Shown in pieces: positions 1 to 5,686 of a stretch of 10,215 bases of DNA; position 1 is the first letter of the stretch; each line of letters begins with the position of its first letter. Source of the stretch: Candidatus Nomurabacteria bacterium (GTDB lineage: Bacteria > Patescibacteriota > Minisyncoccia > Phycocordibacterales > UBA9973). The translations under genes were made by a program, and so were the position numbers. Below the pieces are notes generated by a model that was given only the letters and a program-made list of their open reading frames with translations, did no database searches and had not been told where the DNA came from. The stretch lies in NCBI GenBank assembly GCA_021413625.1, contig JAIOPY010000004.1, positions 1-10,215 on the forward strand. Direction: 5' to 3'.

Positions 1-620
1 ACTCTTTTGTCATCTAAACGCAGGGAACGCTGTTTCATCGGACTACCCATGATAGAAAAGCTATAAATAATTGCAGCTAATACTAACAAAAGTGAAACTC
101 CACCAAAAACAAAGCTAATTTTATTTTTTAATACAGCAACATTTCTAAGTGAAATTAGATAATATGCGCCAACCAAAGCCACAACCACAAGCACGGTGAC
201 AGCCTTTAAGATAAATCGTCCTGTAATTTCTCCGGAAATAAAATAGCGGACTAGAGTTACTAAGTCTATAACTGCAACAACGGATGAAAGGAATAATATT
301 ATATAAATAACCCATTTCCTTATAATTTCATCTATATGACCCATCCCTTTTTCTGCAAATTTCCTCCAGAAATAAGATACCGCAAGAAAAACTGGGAAAA
401 ATATGATGAGGGTAGCTAGTGCGCCACGAAGCCCTTCATACTGATAAGTAGAATAACCATATTGATAAGACGCATTTAGAACATCTGGAAAACGTTTATT
501 TAGCGTTTCAAAAACAAGATTAAGAAATGCTGAAACGGAAGTTATTAATGTAACTAAAACACCTAATGATAAAAAGAAAAACTCTGCACTTAATTTTGGT
601 TTTGTTGTTTGTGTTTCCAT
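1..620 (-). CDS. DUF5671-like multi-pass membrane protein (partial, N-terminal 206 residues)
   Basis: An open frame from ATG at 620-618 reads leftwards without a stop to the window edge, so the C-terminus is missing. It predicts five hydrophobic helices at about residues 13-37, 66-85, 103-127, 136-157 and 169-190. A Gly-Ser-Pro plus Arg/Asp-rich stretch follows (GSPMKQRSLRLDDKR, about 192-206). This layout, with the charged post-membrane motif, resembles DUF5671-domain proteins that are frequent in Parcubacteria; I recognise the family by pattern and cannot confirm it by search. Its function is unknown, and the protein should sit in the cytoplasmic membrane. The start is supported by a perfect extended -10 (TGATATAAT) seven bases upstream, which predicts a leaderless mRNA. 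The gene is transcribed divergently from the small DUF1003-like gene, and their promoters overlap. Confidence 0.72.
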   Translation of the reverse strand, partial: METQTTKPKLSAEFFFLSLGVLVTLITSVSAFLNLVFETLNKRFPDVLNASYQYGYSTYQYEGLRGALATLIIFFPVFLAVSYFWRKFAEKGMGHIDEIIRKWVIYIILFLSSVVAVIDLVTLVRYFISGEITGRFILKAVTVLVVVALVGAYYLISLRNVAVLKNKISFVFGGVSLLLVLAAIIYSFSIMGSPMKQRSLRLDDKR

Positions 621-623
621 AAA

Positions 624-632
624 TGCTATTAT
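624..632 (+). promoter_or_regulatory. Extended -10 promoter of the small DUF1003-like gene
   Basis: The plus strand reads TGCTATTAT at 624-632, overlapping the opposing -10 of the divergent gene. The predicted start of transcription is near 639, giving a leader of about 19 bases. That leader carries AGGA at 648-651, six bases before the ATG at 658. This is the only well-placed Shine-Dalgarno-like site in the window. Confidence 0.45.
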
Positions 633-636
633 ATCA
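628..636 (-). promoter_or_regulatory. Extended -10 promoter of the DUF5671-like gene
   Basis: On the minus strand the sequence reads TGATATAAT, then seven bases (AGCATTT), then the ATG at 620. The -10 hexamer is a perfect consensus with the TGn extension. The predicted transcription start falls at or one base before the A of the ATG. No good -35 box is visible. Confidence 0.6.
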
Positions 637-657
637 TATATAAGCATAGGAATAAAT

Positions 658-999
658 ATGGATAGAAAATTTGAGAATTTTTCAAAAAAATTAACGAATT
701 GGATTGGCTCTGTCCAGTCTATTATTTTTCATACTATATTTTTCATAGCTATTTTTAGCTTAAGATTATTTAACGTTTCTTCAACAGATGTTTTGCTCAT
801 TTTAACCACCATAGTATCTCTGGAAGCTATTTACCTCTCAATTTTTATTCAAATGACCGTCAATAAACATGGAGAAGAATTGGAGGAGGTTTCAGAAGAT
901 ATTGAAGAGATTCAAGAAAACGTGGATGAAATTCAGGAGGACGTTGAAGAAATTCAAGTGGACGTGGAAGAAATCCAAGGAGAGAAAGACTCTATTTAA
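658..999 (+). CDS. Small DUF1003-like membrane protein with C-terminal heptad coiled coil
   Basis: A 113-residue protein with two hydrophobic helices at about residues 17-37 and 45-66. The pattern NWIGS...FHTIFF...SLEAIYLSIFIQMTVN resembles DUF1003 and low-affinity iron-permease-like small membrane proteins; function in this group is unknown. Residues 80-107 form four tandem heptads of the form x-D/N-V/I-D/E-E-I-Q, with I/V at every a and d position, so a strongly acidic coiled coil should extend from the membrane. A six-base-spaced AGGA precedes the ATG. The stop (997-999) overlaps the end of the convergent methyltransferase gene (stop at 992-994), leaving no room for a separate terminator. 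The start is well supported; the family call is moderate because the N-terminal match is short. Confidence 0.7.
   Translation: MDRKFENFSKKLTNWIGSVQSIIFHTIFFIAIFSLRLFNVSSTDVLLILTTIVSLEAIYLSIFIQMTVNKHGEELEEVSEDIEEIQENVDEIQEDVEEIQVDVEEIQGEKDSI
895..978 (+). repeat. Four tandem 21-bp units encoding coiled-coil heptads
   Basis: In-frame units start at 895, 916, 937 and 958. Each encodes a seven-residue unit ending E-I-Q, and the units are clearly related at the DNA level (for example GTGGATGAAATTCAG and GTGGAAGAAATCCAA). The pattern fits tandem duplication of one heptad codon block. Confidence 0.8.
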
Positions 1000-1918
1000 T
1001 ACTCCAAACAGCGGTATTCGCAAGAGAGATTAATCTTTGATTTGATTTTTCTAACACACAAAGTTCTCCTTGTTCTACTTCTCCACCAAAACCCCCGCCT
1101 GCACCAGCTGTGCCGGAAGCATTGCGAGCAGGTTTCATCATCTCCTCTAGCGCATAACCTAAAGATAAGCTGGAAGAATCAGTAGCGTAAGAAGTTAAAA
1201 TTACAAAAAGCGGTTTATTATTTAAAACTTTTCTTACTTGGGTTAAAAGTTTAGGCAGGTTATCTTCTAACTTCCAAATCTCCCCTTTCGGACCTCTACC
1301 AAATTTAGGCGGGTCCATAATTACACAATCATATTTGTTACCTCTTTTTTCTTCCCTCTCTAAAAATTTAATTACATCATCTTCTATGACACGCATAGGC
1401 AAACTTTGTAGGTCTGCATTTAGTTCCTGATTTTCTTTTGCTAATTTTAAGCTTTGCTTGGAAGCGTCTAGATGAGTGACATCAGCCCCCGCGCGAAGAG
1501 CAAACAAGGAAGCCACGCCAGTATAACCAAATAAGTTTAGGAATTTTATTGGTCTTTTGGCTTCTTTTATTGTTTTCTCAATAAAATCCCAATGTGGAGC
1601 TTGTTCTGGAAAAAAACTCAAGTGACGAAAAGGTGTTGGAGAGGCTAAAAATTTAATCCCCTTATATTCCATCTCCCATCTCTCTGTAAATTTACGCTCC
1701 ATTTTCCAACCAGCCTTTGCTCCAACCTTACTACTCCAAAATTTACCATCTATATCCGCCCACTCACTTTTTGCTAGTGTTTTTAACCAAACAGCATCTT
1801 CATATGGACGCACAAATTTATGGGAACCAAACATCTCCAATTTTTCCCCCTCTCCGGTATCTAGAAGTTCGTAGTCTTTCCAATCCTTAGTATAAAAAAT
1901 TTTAATTTGATTATTCAT
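992..1918 (-). CDS. Class I SAM-dependent methyltransferase, RlmI/RlmK-like (COG1092 type)
   Basis: A 308-residue enzyme of the class I Rossmann methyltransferase fold, predicted to transfer methyl from S-adenosylmethionine to a nucleic-acid base, most likely rRNA. Visible motifs are motif I (LNLFGYTGVASLFA, 127-140), the acidic ribose-binding Asp151 after the second strand (HLDAS), EDD at 179-181, and motif IV DPPKFGRG at 202-209. DPPKFGRG is characteristic of the RlmI/YccW-like group. A Gly-rich segment (GAGGGFGGE, 272-280) lies near the C-terminus. It lacks the N-terminal PUA domain of E. coli RlmI, as do many short relatives, so the exact rRNA position cannot be assigned. The ATG follows the ychF stop after two bases (TAA-TT-ATG), indicating co-transcription. 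Its stop overlaps the convergent small gene. Confidence 0.88.
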   Translation of the reverse strand: MNNQIKIFYTKDWKDYELLDTGEGEKLEMFGSHKFVRPYEDAVWLKTLAKSEWADIDGKFWSSKVGAKAGWKMERKFTERWEMEYKGIKFLASPTPFRHLSFFPEQAPHWDFIEKTIKEAKRPIKFLNLFGYTGVASLFALRAGADVTHLDASKQSLKLAKENQELNADLQSLPMRVIEDDVIKFLEREEKRGNKYDCVIMDPPKFGRGPKGEIWKLEDNLPKLLTQVRKVLNNKPLFVILTSYATDSSSLSLGYALEEMMKPARNASGTAGAGGGFGGEVEQGELCVLEKSNQRLISLANTAVWSIK

Positions 1919-1920
1919 AA

Positions 1921-2910
1921 TTATATTTTGAATTCTATAACATCACCGTCTTTAACGATATACTCTTTACCTTCAGTACGAACAAGCCCTTTACTGCGAG
2001 CAACACCATAAGAACCAGCGTCTAACAAATCTTTCCAATTTACAACTTCCGCGCGAATAAATTTGTCTTTGAAATCGGTATGTATCGCCATCCCAGCTAC
2101 TGGCGCGGTAGAGCCTATTTTTATAGTCCAAGCGCGAGATTCATCTTCTCCTGTTGTAAAATATGTTTCTAGTCCCAATAGTTTATAACTACCCGTAATT
2201 AAATCATCAAAACCTTTTTCAAAAACAGAATCAATTTTTACATATGGTCCAGGCACCGCAAACTCTACATTTTGATTAGCTTCCGAGGTGTTTAAAACAT
2301 AAAGCATAGGCTTCAAAGTAAGTAAGTTAAGTGATTTTATTTTAAATTTTTCTTCTTCACTCAAGTCTGCGCTTGTTGCCATTTTGCCTTCTTCTAAAAC
2401 TTTTTCTACTTTTTTTAAAATACTATCTTCTAGAATTATGTCTTTATCTCCCTTTTTTATTTCTCTAGATAGGTTTGCAAGTCTTTTAGAGACAATTTCC
2501 ATATCCGACAAAACCAATTCTAAATTTATAATGCCTATATCCGACAACGGGTCAATTTTATTGGCTACGTGTATAACCGAAGGGTCTTCAAAAACTCTGA
2601 CCACATGCGCAATAGCATCTACTTCACGGATGTTAGATAAAAATTTATTACCTAAACCCTCACCCTTTGAAGCGCCAGCCACCAGCCCTGCAATATCCAC
2701 AAATTCTATAACTGCTGGAATGGTTTTTGCGGATTTTGAAAGTTCTGATAACTGATAAAGACGGTCATCCGGAACAGGTACAATACCTACTGAAGGGTCA
2801 ATGGTGCAAAAAGGATAATTCTCAGCTGGAACACTCTTTTTAGTGAGCGCATTAAAAAGCGTGGACTTTCCCACGTTTGGCAGACCTACAATTCCAATTG
2901 ACAGTGACAT
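1921..2910 (-). CDS. ychF: Redox-regulated ATPase YchF (Obg-family P-loop NTPase with TGS domain)
   Basis: A 329-residue member of the YchF/OLA1 family, cytosolic ATPases that bind ribosomes and are linked to stress and translation control. Visible are the Walker A GLPNVGKS (9-16), G2-region NYPFCTIDP (31-39), G3 VDIAGLVAGA (71-80), the family signature KGEGLGNKF (82-90) and His114 at the position of the catalytic His114 of E. coli YchF. The G4-like NTSE (207-210) stands where YchF proteins have NVDE/NMxE rather than the GTPase NKxD. A C-terminal TGS domain covers about 246-329. E. coli YchF has 363 residues; the shortfall is mainly between NTSE and the TGS domain, where the usual G5 and helical segment is replaced by about 23 residues. 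The start is supported by an extended -10 (TGCTATATT) ending six bases before the ATG; no Shine-Dalgarno is present. Confidence 0.96.
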   Translation of the reverse strand: MSLSIGIVGLPNVGKSTLFNALTKKSVPAENYPFCTIDPSVGIVPVPDDRLYQLSELSKSAKTIPAVIEFVDIAGLVAGASKGEGLGNKFLSNIREVDAIAHVVRVFEDPSVIHVANKIDPLSDIGIINLELVLSDMEIVSKRLANLSREIKKGDKDIILEDSILKKVEKVLEEGKMATSADLSEEEKFKIKSLNLLTLKPMLYVLNTSEANQNVEFAVPGPYVKIDSVFEKGFDDLITGSYKLLGLETYFTTGEDESRAWTIKIGSTAPVAGMAIHTDFKDKFIRAEVVNWKDLLDAGSYGVARSKGLVRTEGKEYIVKDGDVIEFKI

Positions 2911-2916
2911 AGGAGA

Positions 2917-2925
2917 AATATAGCA
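2917..2925 (-). promoter_or_regulatory. Extended -10 promoter of ychF, leaderless geometry
   Basis: The minus strand reads TGCTATATT, then six bases (TCTCCT), then ATG. This places the predicted +1 on the A of the start codon. The site lies in the short gap between the 71-residue gene and ychF, so ychF may be transcribed both from here and by read-through. Confidence 0.5.
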
Positions 2926-2937
2926 GAATTTTATATT

Positions 2938-3153
2938 CTAAACCAGTTTTCGCAGTTCACTTTCGTATTTCTTCATCACCACCAAACTAGCTGTGTTTTG
3001 GTCCATACCATTCTTTGTTTTTTCCTGTATTTCGTCGGCAATAGTTTTAAAAAGGTCTGGATTTTTTTCCATCATTTTTATAAACATATCTATCTGGGCT
3101 TCAGGCACGCCTTGAGCTTTTAACATTTTTCTAAGTAAAAAATTTTGAAACAT
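2938..3153 (-). CDS. Small helical protein of unknown function (71 residues)
   Basis: The protein starts MFQNFLLRKMLKAQ and is predicted to be almost wholly alpha-helical, with no membrane segment or signal peptide. It has the pattern GVPEAQIDMFIKMMEKNPDLF followed (after KTIA) by DEIQEKTKNGMDQNTAS, then a final amphipathic helix. I recall similar short proteins (an NFLL-KML start, a 'KNPELF..I..EIQ.K...GMDQ' core) in Parcubacteria genomes, annotated as hypothetical, but no function is known. The gene lies 15 bases after the surface-protein gene and 27 bases before ychF. The start is supported by TTGATA, 16 bases, TATAAT, then exactly seven bases to the ATG. There is no Shine-Dalgarno sequence. 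The reading frame is credible from its helical pattern, conserved look and operon position. Confidence 0.72.
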   Translation of the reverse strand: MFQNFLLRKMLKAQGVPEAQIDMFIKMMEKNPDLFKTIADEIQEKTKNGMDQNTASLVVMKKYESELRKLV

Positions 3154-3160
3154 GTCTGCA

Positions 3161-3188
3161 ATTATAAATTATTCATCTAAAATATCAA
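3161..3188 (-). promoter_or_regulatory. Candidate promoter of the 71-residue gene, leaderless geometry
   Basis: On the minus strand a -35 TTGATA (3188-3183) is separated by 16 bases from a perfect -10 TATAAT (3166-3161). Seven bases (TGCAGAC) then lead to the ATG at 3153. The promoter lies across the 3' end of the upstream gene. Confidence 0.5.
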
Positions 3189-4557
3189 AATCATGACCGA
3201 GCTGATTGGATATTTTTTTACTACGAATAAAATAAACTGCAATAGAGCTAATACTAATCAAACCAAGGGCAACCAGTGTCCAAAGGTAAGATATATTATC
3301 TTTGTTAGAAGCTAGTGTTTGAGCTAATAAATCTTCATTTGGAATAATGTTTTCTTCTAATACAAGCCCTTCGTTAGTTGAAATATTAGAATCACTAACT
3401 GTGGGGCTTATTTGGGTTGTTCGTTTGGCAACTTTTGGCTTAACTAGAGACTTACCATATTCAAACACTAATTGTCCCTCTTGGTCGTTTAATTTTAAAT
3501 TATTTTTATCTAAAAAATCAAAATTTGTAACTTTAGGAGATAATATTATTTTTTTCTTTCCAAGAATAACAGTATTTCTAGGAAAAATAAATTTTTTATC
3601 CAGCGAAGATAAAATCCAGCCAGATACATTAACTTCATAAGCGGTATTATTAATAAGTTCAATAAAAAAATCTTTCTGGTCTCCTACTCTAGAGATTGAA
3701 ACACTCATAGGAACAACTTTCACCATTACTTCTGCAGTAAGGTCTGGGGTTTTGGAAAGATTTTTAGGAAAATGTTCTAAGGAAATTAAATACTCCCCTT
3801 CATAGAAATATGTGTGGGAAAAAGTTTCTACATCTTTTGTTTCTTTTGTATTACCATCACCAAAATTCCAAAAATATTTCCCTTTTTCTCCGCCAATCAT
3901 TTCCGACTGTAATTCAAACGGAGTATTTATGAAAACAACTTTAGGCGCAATGATTCTTAATTTTGGTTTCAAAGGAACTGTTTCCGTTTTCTTAGAAGAC
4001 TTGGAACTACTAGAAGAACTGTTGCTACTAGTGCTATTACTAGAATTATTTTCAACATCAGAGCTCTCGTTAGAATTCTCATTATTTGAAGAAGTTATAT
4101 TTTCCACTCCAGGCGTAGGTGGAGCACCCGACCAAGAACCATTTATAAGCTGAAAAGAGTCCCCGCCTATTGCAGACCCTTCAGGAACCAAGACTGTATC
4201 AACAGTTTCGGAATTAATTTTAAGAATTACAGTGTCCTCTGCGGTGGACTTTATTCCAAGCGCACTTTTACACAGCGCAAAAGTGGGATTAGAAAAATCT
4301 TCTGGCACTTTGGCTATAATTGCATAAGAGTTGGGTGAAAGTAGTCCAGAACAAAGAGAAATACCATGTCCATTAATTGCCGCACCTGCATCTAGAATTT
4401 TATATTGAGTAAGGTCAATAGCATCATTGCTGTCATTGTAAATTTCAATCCACTGCTTGGAAGTGGGAGAATAGAATATCTCGTTGATGATTACACCTGC
4501 ATAAATAGAGTGAAATCCAGAGAAGAAAATAACTATGAGCAAAAACTTTTTGAACAT
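3169..4557 (-). CDS. Surface-anchored lamin-tail / PKD domain protein (LTD-PKD-LTD)
   Basis: A 462-residue predicted exported protein. A signal peptide (residues 1-20, positive MFKKF start, hydrophobic core, AYA before Gly21) leads into a first lamin-tail domain (about 21-150; VIINEI, KQWIEIYN, and Cys70/Cys96, which could form a disulphide). A Ser/Asn-rich linker (about 154-189) precedes a PKD domain (about 198-283, with WNFGDG at 230-235 and SHTY followed by GEY). A second, divergent lamin-tail domain covers about 286-370 (FFIELINNT, VSGWILSS). A low-complexity stretch leads to one transmembrane helix (about 424-444) and a short basic-then-acidic cytoplasmic tail. The protein is therefore type-I-like, with its binding domains outside the cell. 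Function is unknown; such domains usually mediate protein, carbohydrate or surface contacts. It heads the minus-strand cluster and is divergent from the sugar kinase gene. Confidence 0.85.
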   Translation of the reverse strand: MFKKFLLIVIFFSGFHSIYAGVIINEIFYSPTSKQWIEIYNDSNDAIDLTQYKILDAGAAINGHGISLCSGLLSPNSYAIIAKVPEDFSNPTFALCKSALGIKSTAEDTVILKINSETVDTVLVPEGSAIGGDSFQLINGSWSGAPPTPGVENITSSNNENSNESSDVENNSSNSTSSNSSSSSSKSSKKTETVPLKPKLRIIAPKVVFINTPFELQSEMIGGEKGKYFWNFGDGNTKETKDVETFSHTYFYEGEYLISLEHFPKNLSKTPDLTAEVMVKVVPMSVSISRVGDQKDFFIELINNTAYEVNVSGWILSSLDKKFIFPRNTVILGKKKIILSPKVTNFDFLDKNNLKLNDQEGQLVFEYGKSLVKPKVAKRTTQISPTVSDSNISTNEGLVLEENIIPNEDLLAQTLASNKDNISYLWTLVALGLISISSIAVYFIRSKKISNQLGHDFDILDE

Positions 4558-4568
4558 AATTTTGATTC

Positions 4569-4574
4569 TTTATA
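4569..4574 (-). promoter_or_regulatory. Weak -10 candidate for the surface-protein gene
   Basis: The minus strand reads TATAAA followed by 11 bases and the ATG at 4557, implying a leader of only about four bases. There is no TGn extension and no convincing -35. It shares a 47-base divergent spacer with the kinase promoter. Confidence 0.3.
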
Positions 4575-4589
4575 TTTTGTAAGAAGATA

Positions 4590-4598
4590 TGCTATTAT
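4590..4598 (+). promoter_or_regulatory. Extended -10 promoter of the pfkB-family kinase, leaderless geometry
   Basis: The sequence TGCTATTAT ends six bases (TATAAC) before the ATG at 4605, so the predicted +1 is the A of the start codon. No Shine-Dalgarno precedes the ATG, and no -35 is placed correctly. A second in-frame ATG at 4614 would not fit this geometry. Confidence 0.55.
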
Positions 4599-4604
4599 TA
4601 TAAC

Positions 4605-5600
4605 ATGGAAAAAATGGATTTTTTAGCAATTGGGGATACTGTAATAGACGCATTTATAAAAATAAAAGATGCCCACGTGCATTGCAAAATAGACACCGAT
4701 GCGTGTGAACTTTGCTTTAGGTTTGGTGACAAAGTTCCCTACGAAGAAGTAACTGTAGTGCCTGCAGTGGGCAACGCCGCAAATGCTGCTGTGGCGGCAA
4801 GCCGTTTGGGTTTAAAATCAGCACTGGTAACAAACATAGGAGATGATAGAGACGGCGAAGAATGTTTAACTTCATTAAAAAAAGACAAAGTAGATACGAG
4901 TTTTGTGAAAGTTAATACTGGAATTAAAACAAATTATCATTACGTGTTATGGTATGTGCCTGAACGGACAATTTTAATAAAACATGAAAAATATGAATAC
5001 TCTTTGCCAGATATCGGAGAGCCTAAATGGCTTTATTTTAGTTCAGTAAGTAGCACTGCCTTCCCTTTTCATAACACCATAGCCGACTATTTAGAAAATC
5101 ATAAAGGAGTTAAGCTTGCTTTTCAGCCTGGAAAAAATGAAATTAAATTAGGTAAAGAAAAATTAGAAAGACTTTATAAAAACGCAGAAATATTTTTCTG
5201 CAACGTGGAAGAAGCAGAAACAATTTTAGGTAAAGAAACTAAAGACGTTTTAGAACTATCCAAAGGAATTTCAGCCTTAGGTCCTAAAATGGTTGCCATA
5301 AGTGATGGGCCAAACGGCGCTTATCTTTATTTAAATAATGAACTTTGGTTTATGCCAATATATCCTGACCCTGTACCTCCATTTGAACGTACTGGCGCTG
5401 GAGATGCTTTTTCCTCTACATTTACTGCAGGACTTGCATTAGGCATGTCTCCACTAGAAGCGTTAGCATGGGGACCAATAAACTCTATGGCAGTAGTTCA
5501 AGAAATCGGTGCCCAAAAAGGCTTGCTCTCACGCGAAAAATTAGAAGAATACCTAAAAAACGCTCCAGCAGACTATAAACCAAAGAAAATTGTAAAATAA
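4605..5600 (+). CDS. PfkB/ribokinase-family carbohydrate kinase
   Basis: A 331-residue kinase of the ribokinase-like (PfkB) fold, which phosphorylates sugars or nucleosides with ATP. The first strand DFLAIGDTVID starts at residue 5. The substrate-binding signature GNAANAAVAASRLG is at 56-69, the NVEEAE element at 200-205, and the C-terminal signature with anion hole and catalytic Asp is TGAGDAF (263-269, Asp267). Between strand one and the substrate motif lies an unusual lid segment with His24, His26, Cys27, Cys34 and Cys37, a possible metal site. This lid is, as I recall, typical of CPR relatives. The substrate cannot be read from sequence; ribose, fructose-6-phosphate-like or nucleoside substrates are possible. 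It is convergent with the pentose phosphate operon, which suggests but does not prove a link to that pathway. The start is set by a leaderless-type promoter. Confidence 0.9.
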   Translation: MEKMDFLAIGDTVIDAFIKIKDAHVHCKIDTDACELCFRFGDKVPYEEVTVVPAVGNAANAAVAASRLGLKSALVTNIGDDRDGEECLTSLKKDKVDTSFVKVNTGIKTNYHYVLWYVPERTILIKHEKYEYSLPDIGEPKWLYFSSVSSTAFPFHNTIADYLENHKGVKLAFQPGKNEIKLGKEKLERLYKNAEIFFCNVEEAETILGKETKDVLELSKGISALGPKMVAISDGPNGAYLYLNNELWFMPIYPDPVPPFERTGAGDAFSSTFTAGLALGMSPLEALAWGPINSMAVVQEIGAQKGLLSREKLEEYLKNAPADYKPKKIVK

Positions 5601-5666
5601 ATTTTTGAAGGGGTTTTGAGGCTGGCGAGCCGAAAACTTCAGGATTTTTAAAGCTTCAAAAAATCC
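5601..5666. terminator. Hairpin-rich convergent spacer, possible bidirectional terminator
   Basis: This spacer separates the converging kinase and transketolase C genes. One imperfect hairpin (5607-5640) pairs GTTTT (5613-5617) with AAAAC (5633-5637) and GGCT (5620-5623) with AGCC (5628-5631). A second (5642-5666) pairs GGATTTTT with AAAAATCC across a nine-base loop. A longer-range pairing of ATTTTTGAAG (5601-5610) with CTTCAAAAAAT (5654-5664) is also possible. Neither hairpin is followed directly by a clean T-run, so a canonical intrinsic terminator is not proven. The region is locally more G+C-rich than its flanks. Confidence 0.4.
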
Positions 5667-5686
5667 GTACCGTAAAAAATTTCATT

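Noticed and set aside
3812..4153. Open frame antisense to the surface protein, coding a Leu/Glu-rich peptide
   Set aside because: The Leu-rich stretch is only the antisense reading of the Ser/Asn-rich linker codons; no start signals or family match.
4405..4626. Plus-strand open frame crossing the divergent spacer into the kinase start
   Set aside because: It overlaps two well-supported genes out of frame and contains their promoters; composition is not protein-like.
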